A DNA stretch of 8,461 nucleotides from Pseudomonadota bacterium (GTDB lineage Bacteria; Pseudomonadota; Gammaproteobacteria; Burkholderiales; Thiobacillaceae). Under the pieces are notes generated by a model. That model had not been told where the DNA came from. It did not search any database and was given only the letters and a program-made list of their open reading frames with translations. Location: contig JAJYXA010000152.1 in the NCBI GenBank assembly GCA_021791235.1, positions 1-8,461 on the forward strand, written 5' to 3'. Of the stretch, positions 1-5,645 are shown in pieces (position 1 is the stretch's first letter; each line of letters starts with the position of its first letter). The position numbers and the translations under genes are program-made.

Positions 1-558
1 TGGCTGTATCCGGTGAAGGCCGGGCTGGTGGCGCTGGCTCTGGCGGTGCTGTGGCGCCATTACGCCGAACTCGGGTCGTACGGCCTGCCGGCGAGGCACC
101 TGCTGCTGTCGGTCGGGGTGGGGGTCGCGGTGCTGGTGCTGTGGGTCAATCTCGACGCCGGCTGGATGCTGATGGGCGAGGCGGGCGAGGGCTACGACCC
201 CACCGACGAGGCCGGCCGCATCGACTGGCTGCTGGTCGCCTTCCGCATCGCCGGCGCCGCGCTGGTGGTGCCGGTCATGGAAGAACTGTTCTGGCGCTCG
301 TTCCTGCAGCGCTGGGTGCGGCAGCCCGATTTCCTGAGTCTGAACCCGGCGCGGATCGGCCTCAGGGCGCTGCTCATCGCCAGCGCGCTGTTCGCCGTCG
401 CACACCTGCAATGGCTGGCCGGGCTGATCGCCGGCCTGGCCTACGGCTGGCTGTACATCCGCACGCGCAACCTGTGGGCGCCGATCGTCGCGCATGCCGT
501 CACCAACGGCGCGCTGGGCGCGTACGTGGTGGCCACCGGCCGGTGGAGTTTCTGGTGA
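1..558 (+). CDS. CPBP/CAAX-protease-like membrane protein of exosortase loci, 5'-truncated
   Basis: The frame is already open at base 1 (Trp-Leu-Tyr-Pro before the GTG at 13), so the true start is probably outside the window; 185 residues are visible. Counting from the valine at base 13, the three signatures of the CPBP/CAAX-type intramembrane protease family (Rce1-like) are present: Glu90-Glu91 with Arg95 in EELFWR, Phe127 with His131 in FAVAH, and His161 with Asn165 in HAVTN. These residues form the metal-dependent catalytic site in Rce1. Hydrophobic stretches lie at about 29-45, 72-89, 118-131 and 133-148, consistent with an inner-membrane protein. The family is known to occur beside exosortase genes and is annotated there as CAAX prenyl protease-related protein; its substrate is not established. 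It is the most upstream gene here, 110 bases before the proposed epsL start. Family assignment is firm. A role in processing PEP-CTERM proteins is inferred from context. Confidence 0.85.
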   Translation, partial: WLYPVKAGLVALALAVLWRHYAELGSYGLPARHLLLSVGVGVAVLVLWVNLDAGWMLMGEAGEGYDPTDEAGRIDWLLVAFRIAGAALVVPVMEELFWRSFLQRWVRQPDFLSLNPARIGLRALLIASALFAVAHLQWLAGLIAGLAYGWLYIRTRNLWAPIVAHAVTNGALGAYVVATGRWSFW

Positions 559-583
559 GGCGTCTTTGGGGCACCTTGAGTCC

Positions 584-651
584 GTCACACCGGCGCAAGC
601 CGGTGTCCAGTCGGCTTGATTTGCTGGATTCCGGCTTCTGCCGGAATGACG
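584..651 (-). repeat. Two-hairpin dispersed repeat (family A), inverted copy
   Basis: This 68-base element has two hairpins in a row. The first is CACACCGGC..GCCGGTGT and the second is ATTCCGGC..GCCGGAAT, and the ends are GTCA/TGAC. It is the reverse complement in layout of the copies at 3004-3071, 4627-4694 and 6614-6680, where the ATTCCGG hairpin comes first. It fills most of the gap between the CAAX-like gene and epsL and ends 17 bases before the proposed epsL start codon. Short paired palindromes of this kind resemble REP doublets (REPINs). Confidence 0.85.
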
Positions 652-668
652 AACTATGCCGCCGACCC

Positions 669-1868
669 GTGTGGGCTGCGCCCACCCTACGCGGCTTTGC
701 TGTTTTGGCGCTGACCGCGCTGCCGGCCGTGCCCGCGCAGGCGAAGGAGGGCGATACCTTCCAGCCGTTCGTCTCCTACACGCGCTATTACGACAGCAAT
801 CTGTTTCGCCTCGCCGGGAGCGAATATGCATTGGTGCCGCACCTGTCCGACCAGTACGGCGTGCTGAGCGCCGGGGTGAACGCGGACTGGCAGCCCGGCC
901 GCCAGCGCGTCATCGCCAGCGCCAGCAAGAGCCTGGTGCGCTATTCGCGCAACCCCCAGCTGGATTACGACGGGTCGGATCATCAGTTGAAATGGAACTG
1001 GCGGTTGGGCAATCACTGGTCGGGCCAGGTCGGCGCCACCGAAAGCGTGGCGCAAAGCAGTTTCAGCGATCTGGTCGGCCTGCTGATCAACAACCAGGTC
1101 ACCCGGAAAAACCGCTTCGCCAACGCCGAGTGGCAGTTTCATCCGCGCTGGCATGCGGGACTGGGCGCGGCTACCGCTTCGTCGACCAACAGCACAACGC
1201 AGCGGGCGTCATCCGATTACGAGGACATCAGCGCATATGCCACCCTGGGCTACACCACGCCCAAGGGCAGCAAGCTGCGCGGCCAGCTGCGCAGGGTGGA
1301 GGGTGAATACCCCAACCGTTCGGCAGGTCTGTTCGCGGATCGCGCCTATACCTTGACCGAATACAACCTGCTGGGCGACTGGAACATGAGCGGCAAGCTG
1401 ATCGCCCACGCCAGGCTCGGCTATGTCCAGCGCGAGAACGACACCCTGTCGCAACGCAATTTTTCCGGTTTGGCGGGGCGTCTGTCGGCGGACTATTTCC
1501 CCAGCGGCAAAACCGCGCTGAACTGGGCGCTCTACCGCGAGATTGCGAACTCCGACGACGTCAACGCCAGCTACCAGCTCAGCGCCGGAACCCGCCTGGG
1601 CGCAGCCTGGCTGGCCACCTCCAGGGTCACCTTGCGCGCCAGCGCCAGTTTCGAGAACCGCTCATTCGAGGGCGATACCGGCTTTATTTTGCCGGGCACG
1701 CCCCAGCGTGACGAGGACACCCTCAGCGGTTCGCTGTCGCTGAGCTACGCCCCGCTCCGCATGGCCACCATCGATGTCGGCGTGCAGGCAGGACGTCGGG
1801 AATCCAATATCCCTGTCAACGATTACAAGTTTCACACGGTTTTTGTTAATGTCCGGGCTGATTTTTAG
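669..1868 (+). CDS. epsL: EpsL, outer-membrane beta-barrel protein of the EPS locus
   Basis: EpsL is the outer-membrane beta-barrel-like protein of exosortase-B EPS loci and a candidate pore for polymer exit. From the GTG at 669 the product is 399 residues, close to the family's usual length of just under 400. Residues 9-25 form a signal-peptide core (GFAVLALTALPAVPAQA) with probable cleavage after Ala25. The mature part begins with DTFQPFVSYTRYYDSNLFR, the usual EpsL/BBP2-type opening. It continues as alternating amphipathic strands with many aromatics and ends in Phe (VNVRADF), the classical outer-membrane barrel C-terminus. The start is uncertain: this frame has no ATG anywhere near the signal peptide, and GTG 669 overlaps a dispersed repeat and has no Shine-Dalgarno sequence. 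GTG 603 (inside another repeat) and TTG 705 are alternatives. The frame also stays open far upstream, over the CAAX-like gene, which I take as chance. The function is certain enough; the N-terminus is not. Confidence 0.82.
   Translation: MWAAPTLRGFAVLALTALPAVPAQAKEGDTFQPFVSYTRYYDSNLFRLAGSEYALVPHLSDQYGVLSAGVNADWQPGRQRVIASASKSLVRYSRNPQLDYDGSDHQLKWNWRLGNHWSGQVGATESVAQSSFSDLVGLLINNQVTRKNRFANAEWQFHPRWHAGLGAATASSTNSTTQRASSDYEDISAYATLGYTTPKGSKLRGQLRRVEGEYPNRSAGLFADRAYTLTEYNLLGDWNMSGKLIAHARLGYVQRENDTLSQRNFSGLAGRLSADYFPSGKTALNWALYREIANSDDVNASYQLSAGTRLGAAWLATSRVTLRASASFENRSFEGDTGFILPGTPQRDEDTLSGSLSLSYAPLRMATIDVGVQAGRRESNIPVNDYKFHTVFVNVRADF
671..690 (+). repeat. 20-base repeat (family B) inside the epsL 5' end
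   Basis: The sequence GTGGGCTGCGCCCACCCTAC is identical to 1928-1947 and to the reverse complement of 1972-1991 and 2077-2096. It contains a hairpin with stem GTGGGC/GCCCAC and a TGC loop. In the epsL frame it encodes Trp-Ala-Ala-Pro-Thr-Leu, the first residues after the proposed GTG start, so a repeat unit normally seen between genes forms part of the coding sequence. Confidence 0.85.
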
Positions 1869-1918
1869 CGGATCGCCCGGCGAGGCGGGCGGGTGCGGGG
1901 TTTGCTGAACAAGCGAAC

Positions 1919-2102
1919 GGCGCAACGGTGGGCTGCGCCCACCCTACGGTCGAAGCAGAGGCGGGTAGCGGGTAGGGTGGGCGCAGCCCACGCGGCACGG
2001 CGGTATGGCAAGCGCCGACGTCCGGCGAGCGGCGCAACGGCGGGCTCCGCCCACCCTACGGTCGAAGCAGCGATGGGTAGGGTGGGCGCAGCCCACGCGG
2101 CA
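1919..2102 (+). repeat. Tandem pair of inverted repeats (family B) filling the epsL-epsE gap
   Basis: The gap between epsL and epsE is 317 bases and holds no gene; most of it is this array. There are two direct copies. Each starts with a 40-base head (1919-1958 and 2031-2070, 38 of 40 identical) and ends with a 28-base tail (1970-1997 and 2075-2102, fully identical). The head carries the 20-base core seen at 671-690 and the tail carries its reverse complement, so each copy could fold into a large hairpin and each core into a small one. The first copy is 7 bases longer between head and tail. The 33 bases between the copies (1998-2030) show nothing recognisable. No transposase gene is nearby. 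Such elements are typically non-autonomous, but the mobilising enzyme is not visible. Confidence 0.88.
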
Positions 2103-2104
2103 AT

Positions 2105-2118
2105 CCGCCTCGAGGCGG
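2105..2118. other. Perfect 14-base palindrome upstream of epsE
   Basis: CCGCCTCGAGGCGG is fully self-complementary and lies between the repeat array and epsE, 67 bases before the epsE ATG. It could be an operator for a dimeric regulator, a small hairpin in the epsE leader, or the outer edge of the neighbouring repeat. No convincing -35/-10 pair was found beside it, so no function is assigned. Confidence 0.4.
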
Positions 2119-2175
2119 TTGCAAGCAAACAATTTCAGGCAGGAGCGCGGTCAGCCTTTGCGGCGGCCGCCGATT

Positions 2176-2180
2176 GGAGA
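2176..2180 (+). promoter_or_regulatory. Ribosome binding site of epsE
   Basis: GGAGA lies 5 bases before the ATG at 2186. It favours that ATG over the in-frame TTG at 2174, which would leave the Shine-Dalgarno sequence inside the coding region. Confidence 0.7.
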
Positions 2181-2185
2181 AAGCG

Positions 2186-2980
2186 ATGACCGGGTTGTGG
2201 CGTAGTGTGTTGATGATGTGCGCGTTGCTGCTGGCGGCGCCGGCGTGGAGCGCGGACAACGATTACCGCATGGGCACCGGCGATGTGTTGCGCATCACCG
2301 TGTATGGGCAGCCCGAACTCACCACCGAAGCACGCGTAAGCGAAAACGGCAGCATCACCTTTCCGCTGATCGGAGACGTCAAGCTGGCGGGCAGTACCCC
2401 TGCCCAGGGCGAAACCGAAATCGCCAAGCGCCTGAGCAAGGGCGGTTTCATCCTCGAACCCTTCGTCACCCTCAACGTCCTGCAATACCGCAGCCAGCAG
2501 ATTTCGGTGCTGGGCCGGGTCAACCGGCCGGGCAAGTTCATCCTGGAAAAAGTCAGCCGCGTGACCGATGCGCTGGCGCTGGCCGGCGGCATCGTTGCCG
2601 ACGGCGCCGACACCCTCACTCTGGTGCGCACCCGCGACGGCAAGCCCGAATACCGTGAAATCGACGTGATCGCCCTGTTCAGGCCGGGCGGCGAGGCCAG
2701 CAACGAACTGGTTCAGGACGGCGACATCATCAATGTGGCGCGCCAGCCGATGTTCTACATCTACGGCGAAGTGCAGCGCCCCGGCGCCTTCCGCCTGGAA
2801 CGGAACATGAGCGTGGTGCAGGCCCTGTCGCTGGGCGGCGGCGTCACCGCGCGTGGCACCCAGAAAGGCATCCAGATCCTGCGCCGCGACGCCAGCGGCG
2901 TCATGCAGCAGCTGGACACCCGGTTGGCCGACCCGGTGAAAAAAGACGACGTGATCTACGTCAAGGAAAGCCTGTTTTGA
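2186..2980 (+). CDS. epsE: EpsE, polysaccharide export protein (OPX/Wza-like, non-lipoprotein)
   Basis: This is a periplasmic export protein of the Wza/OPX superfamily, carrying the EPS chain between the inner-membrane EpsF/EpsG complex and the outer membrane. The product is 264 residues. Residues 1-23 are a signal peptide (basic Arg6, hydrophobic core, WSA before Asp24). The Poly_export domain covers about 25-100 (YRMGTGDVLRITVYGQPELT). It is followed by two SLBB-type beta-grasp domains, opening at about 107 (SVLGRVNRPGKF) and about 191 (YIYGEVQRPGAF). There is no lipobox: the only N-terminal cysteine, Cys12, is in the signal core without the LA(G/A)C context. The protein ends soon after the second SLBB domain, so the lipid anchor and C-terminal amphipathic helix that let Wza form its own outer-membrane pore are both absent. 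This fits a need for a separate barrel, and EpsL is next door. A repeat-filled gap of 317 bases lies upstream. Confidence 0.92.
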   Translation: MTGLWRSVLMMCALLLAAPAWSADNDYRMGTGDVLRITVYGQPELTTEARVSENGSITFPLIGDVKLAGSTPAQGETEIAKRLSKGGFILEPFVTLNVLQYRSQQISVLGRVNRPGKFILEKVSRVTDALALAGGIVADGADTLTLVRTRDGKPEYREIDVIALFRPGGEASNELVQDGDIINVARQPMFYIYGEVQRPGAFRLERNMSVVQALSLGGGVTARGTQKGIQILRRDASGVMQQLDTRLADPVKKDDVIYVKESLF

Positions 2981-3003
2981 GGAGACACCGAAAAACCCGG
3001 TTC

Positions 3004-3071
3004 GTCATTCCGGCGCAGGCCGGAATCCGGTCAATCAGCGAAACTGGACCCCGGCGTTCGCCGGGGTGACG
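3004..3071 (+). repeat. Two-hairpin dispersed repeat (family A)
   Basis: This is a 68-base copy with hairpin ATTCCGGCGCAGGCCGGAAT first, then CCCCGGCGTTCGCCGGGG, and GTCA/TGAC ends. The second hairpin has compensating changes relative to the other copies (CCCCGG paired with CCGGGG in place of ACACCGG paired with CCGGTGT), so the stem is kept although the sequence changed. It occupies the middle of the 125-base epsE-epsF gap. Confidence 0.88.
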
Positions 3072-3105
3072 ATCAAGTCAGCGCAACCCTAAAGAGATAC
3101 CCGCC

Positions 3106-4491
3106 ATGAACTTCACCCAATTCCTGCTGATTCTGAACGCCCGCAAGTGGGTCATCCTCGGCGTGCTGTTGCTCACGGTTGCCGCCACCGCGGCAGTCAG
3201 CCTGCTGCTGCCCAGGGAATACACGGCGACCACCACGCTGATCATCGATTCCAAGAGCAAGGATGCGATAACCGGCCAGTTGCTGCCGTCGCAGATGTTC
3301 CCAGGCTACATGGCCACGCAGATCGACATCATCAACAGCAGCCAGGTGGCGAACCGCGTGGTGCGTGATCTGAAGCTGGCAGAGAATCCGGCCACCCGCG
3401 AGCAGTTCATGCAGGCGACCGAAGGCGAGGGCACGATCGAGGAGTGGCTGGCCAAGCTGCTGCTGCAAAAGATCGACGCCGAACCCTCGCGCGAATCCAG
3501 TGTCATTTCCATCGGCTTCACCGGTTCCGATCCCCGATTCGCCGCGATCGTGGCCAACGCCTTCGCCAAGGCCTACATCGAAACCAACCTCGACCTGCGC
3601 GTGGAGCCGGCCAAGCAGACCGCCGCCTGGTTCGACCAGCAGATCGTTCAGCTGCGCGCGAACCTCGATCAGGCCCAGCAGAAGCTCACTGCCTATCAGC
3701 GCGAAAAAGGCCTGGTCGAATCCGAGGAAAGGCTGGACGTCGAAACCCGCCGCATGGCCGACCTGGCCGGGCAGATGGTGGCTGCGCAATCGGCGTTGTT
3801 CGATGCCAGCTCGCGCACGCGCGACAGCGCCAGCCTGCCCGAAGTCATCAACAACCCCGTGGTGCAAAATCTCAAGGCCCAGGTGGCGCAGGGCGAAGGC
3901 CGGCTGGCCGAGCTGGCCAATCGGGTGGGGGCCAACCATCCCGACTTTATTCGCCTGCAGGCCGAGGTGAACAGCTACAAGACGAAACTCGCCGCCGAAC
4001 TCGGGACCGCCTTGCGCGGCGTGGGCGCAACCGCCGGCGCGGCGCGCCAACGCTACAACGAACTGAGCGGTGCATTCGCCAAACAAAAAGCCAAAGTGCT
4101 GGAACTGAAACAGCAGCGTGAGGAAGCCACGCTGCTGGCGCGCGACCTGGAAAACGCCCAGCGCATCTACGATTCCGCCCTGCAGCGCTACGGCCAGAGC
4201 CGCATGGAAGCGCAGTCCACGCAGACCGACATCGCGGTGCTGAACCCGGCCGTTGCCCCCACCGAGCCTTCCAAGCCGCGCGTCATCCTGAATATTCTGC
4301 TCTCGCTGTTCCTGGGCACCCTGCTGGGCGTAAGCCTGGGTTTTTTGATCGAACTGCTGGATCGCCGTGTACGTTCCGGACAGGACATCGTCGCCACCCT
4401 GGGCATTCCGGTGCTGGCCGAGGTCACGAAGAAAGGCCGCCTGGAAATCCTGCGCCGCATGTTCCGCCGCAGCCGCCCTGCGATGGCTTGA
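3106..4491 (+). CDS. epsF: EpsF, Wzz-type chain-length determinant
   Basis: EpsF is an inner-membrane polysaccharide co-polymerase that, with the EpsG ATPase, governs chain length and export. The product is 461 residues. There are two membrane helices: one at about 15-35 after a short cytoplasmic N-terminus, the other at about 393-418 preceded by the Pro-rich stretch NPAVAPTEPSKPR typical of Wzz proteins. The N-terminal Wzz domain spans about 1-100. The periplasmic part (about 36-392) is largely alpha-helical with long coiled-coil segments at about 170-240 and 310-370. A GNVR-like region near 274-280 (VGANHPD) is as in Wzc/GumC-type proteins. The C-terminal cytoplasmic tail (419-461) is basic and has no Walker motifs, so the ATPase is the separate gene epsG. 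A purine-rich stretch (AAAGAGA, 3091-3097) lies 8 bases before the ATG and serves as a weak ribosome binding site. Confidence 0.93.
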   Translation: MNFTQFLLILNARKWVILGVLLLTVAATAAVSLLLPREYTATTTLIIDSKSKDAITGQLLPSQMFPGYMATQIDIINSSQVANRVVRDLKLAENPATREQFMQATEGEGTIEEWLAKLLLQKIDAEPSRESSVISIGFTGSDPRFAAIVANAFAKAYIETNLDLRVEPAKQTAAWFDQQIVQLRANLDQAQQKLTAYQREKGLVESEERLDVETRRMADLAGQMVAAQSALFDASSRTRDSASLPEVINNPVVQNLKAQVAQGEGRLAELANRVGANHPDFIRLQAEVNSYKTKLAAELGTALRGVGATAGAARQRYNELSGAFAKQKAKVLELKQQREEATLLARDLENAQRIYDSALQRYGQSRMEAQSTQTDIAVLNPAVAPTEPSKPRVILNILLSLFLGTLLGVSLGFLIELLDRRVRSGQDIVATLGIPVLAEVTKKGRLEILRRMFRRSRPAMA

Positions 4492-4523
4492 ACACGATGA
4501 CTCGGCCCGAAAATCCCTTGTCC

Positions 4524-4607
4524 GTCATTGCGAGCATAGCGACGTGGCAATCCAGAAATGCCCGATTGACCCCATGCGCTGGATTGCCGCGCTTCGCTCG
4601 CAATGAC
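4524..4607. repeat. 84-base inverted repeat of the GTCATTGCGAG type (family C)
   Basis: The left arm starts GTCATTGCGAGC and continues to GGCAATCCAG. The right arm runs from TGGATTGCC to GCTCGCAATGAC. The arms are imperfect reverse complements around a short centre (about 4554-4578), so the element can fold into one long hairpin. It shares no core with families A or B beyond the GTCATT start. It lies in the 262-base epsF-epsG gap, 19 bases before a family-A copy. No protein-coding potential is evident. Confidence 0.85.
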
Positions 4608-4626
4608 AAGGATCGGGGTTTGTCCA

Positions 4627-4694
4627 GTCATTCCGGCGCAGGCCGGAATCCAGCGTTTGCGAGAAACTGGACACCGGCTTCCACCGGTGTGACG
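4627..4694 (+). repeat. Two-hairpin dispersed repeat (family A)
   Basis: This is a 68-base copy in the same orientation as 3004-3071. Its first hairpin, ATTCCGGCGCAGGCCGGAAT, is identical to the one at 3004; the second is ACACCGGCTTCCACCGGTGT, with a larger loop. It ends 59 bases before epsG. Confidence 0.88.
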
Positions 4695-4753
4695 GCAAAC
4701 TTTATTCGTACCGGAACAACCGTACCCCACTCCGCATAAGCCGAGGTTTACCC

Positions 4754-5641
4754 ATGAATTCACTCACCAGCACCAGCGAACAAAGCAGCATCGTCGAAGC
4801 GGCGGCCGCCATCCGTGCCGAAGCCCACATCGGCAAGCTGCTGCAGGACGCCGGCAAGCTCAAGCCGCAGGATATGGAGCGCGTGCTCAAACTGCAGCAG
4901 GAACAGAACCTGCGCTTCGGCGAGGCCGCGCAAAAGCTTGGCCTGGTGAGCGAGGCCGACATCCGGCAGGCCTTGTCGCACCAGTTCGAGTATCCCACCA
5001 TTCCCGCCGCCGAGGCCCGCCTCAGCCCCGAGCTCACCGCCGCCACCGCGCCCTACGGCAAGGAGGCCGAAGCGCTGCGTTCGGTGCGTTCCGAACTGCT
5101 GCTGCGCTGGTTCCACGACGGCCGCAAGACGCTGGCGATCGGCAGCGCGCGCGCCGACGAAGGCGCGAGCTACCTGGCCGCCAACCTGGCGGTGCTGTTT
5201 GCGCAAATGGGGCGCAAGGTGCTGCTGATCGACGCCAACATGCGGCAGCCGCGCCAGCACAGGATTTTCAACCTGGGCAAGGGCATGGGTCTGTCCGACA
5301 TCCTGGCCGAGCGCGTGCCCGCGCCGCAGGTGCATACCATCAAGCCGTTCCAGACGCTGTCCGTGCTGCCCGCCGGTTCGCCCCCGCCCAACCCGGCCGA
5401 ACTGCTGGCGCGGCCATCGTTCGGCGCATTGCTGTCCGGGCTGGAAATCCGCTACGATACCATCCTGCTGGACACCGCGCCGTCGCAGCTCGGATCGGAT
5501 TTTCTGCTGGTCGCGGCGCGCGCCGGCGGCATGCTCATCGCCGCCCGCCGCAATGTCAGCCGCCTGGCGCCGCTGGCTGAACTGAAAGAAAAAATCACCC
5601 TCACCGGCGCGCAAGCCGTCGGCGCCGTCGTACTGGACTGA
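4754..5641 (+). CDS. epsG: EpsG, BY-kinase-like ATPase with an MshEN-like N-terminal module and degenerate Walker motifs
   Basis: EpsG is the cytoplasmic partner of EpsF, related to bacterial tyrosine kinases (Wzc C-domain/CapB, ParA-MinD fold). The product is 295 residues; GAGG (4743-4746) lies 7 bases before the ATG. Residues about 25-80 form a GspE-N/MshEN-like module with two 24-residue motifs, 25-48 and 54-77 (see findings). The P-loop fold covers about 105-295. Its Walker A region is ADEGASYLAANLA (134-146), where the usual GEGKS is DEGAS: the lysine is Ala138 and the preceding glycine is Asp135. Walker A' is LLIDANMR (157-164), with Asn162 for the second Asp. Walker B is ILLDTAP (237-243), with Asp240 kept. 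The protein ends AVVLD and has no C-terminal tyrosine cluster. ATP binding and autophosphorylation may therefore be weak or absent. Its stop is 4 bases from xrtB, suggesting translational coupling. The family call is firm; enzymatic activity is doubtful. Confidence 0.9.
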   Translation: MNSLTSTSEQSSIVEAAAAIRAEAHIGKLLQDAGKLKPQDMERVLKLQQEQNLRFGEAAQKLGLVSEADIRQALSHQFEYPTIPAAEARLSPELTAATAPYGKEAEALRSVRSELLLRWFHDGRKTLAIGSARADEGASYLAANLAVLFAQMGRKVLLIDANMRQPRQHRIFNLGKGMGLSDILAERVPAPQVHTIKPFQTLSVLPAGSPPPNPAELLARPSFGALLSGLEIRYDTILLDTAPSQLGSDFLLVAARAGGMLIAARRNVSRLAPLAELKEKITLTGAQAVGAVVLD

Positions 5642-5645
5642 ACGC

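Noticed and set aside
51..668. Open frame running over the CAAX-like gene into epsL, suggesting a 605-residue fused protein
   Set aside because: The upstream part is Arg/Gly/Ala-rich out-of-frame sequence of the CAAX-like gene plus a hairpin repeat, and the signal peptide begins only near 690, so the open stretch is a high-GC chance effect.
646..714. Small ATG-started frame of 22 codons overlapping the epsL start, a possible leader peptide
   Set aside because: It is made mostly of repeat sequence, has no ribosome binding site, and there is no independent sign of translation.
1869..1895. GC-rich inverted sequence right after the epsL stop as a terminator
   Set aside because: The stem is short (CGCCC/GGGCG) and no run of T follows, so it does not look like an intrinsic terminator.
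3073..4086. Long minus-strand open frame opposite epsF
   Set aside because: It is antisense to an unmistakable Wzz-type gene, has a Gly/Leu/Gln/His-rich shadow composition and no recognisable domain.
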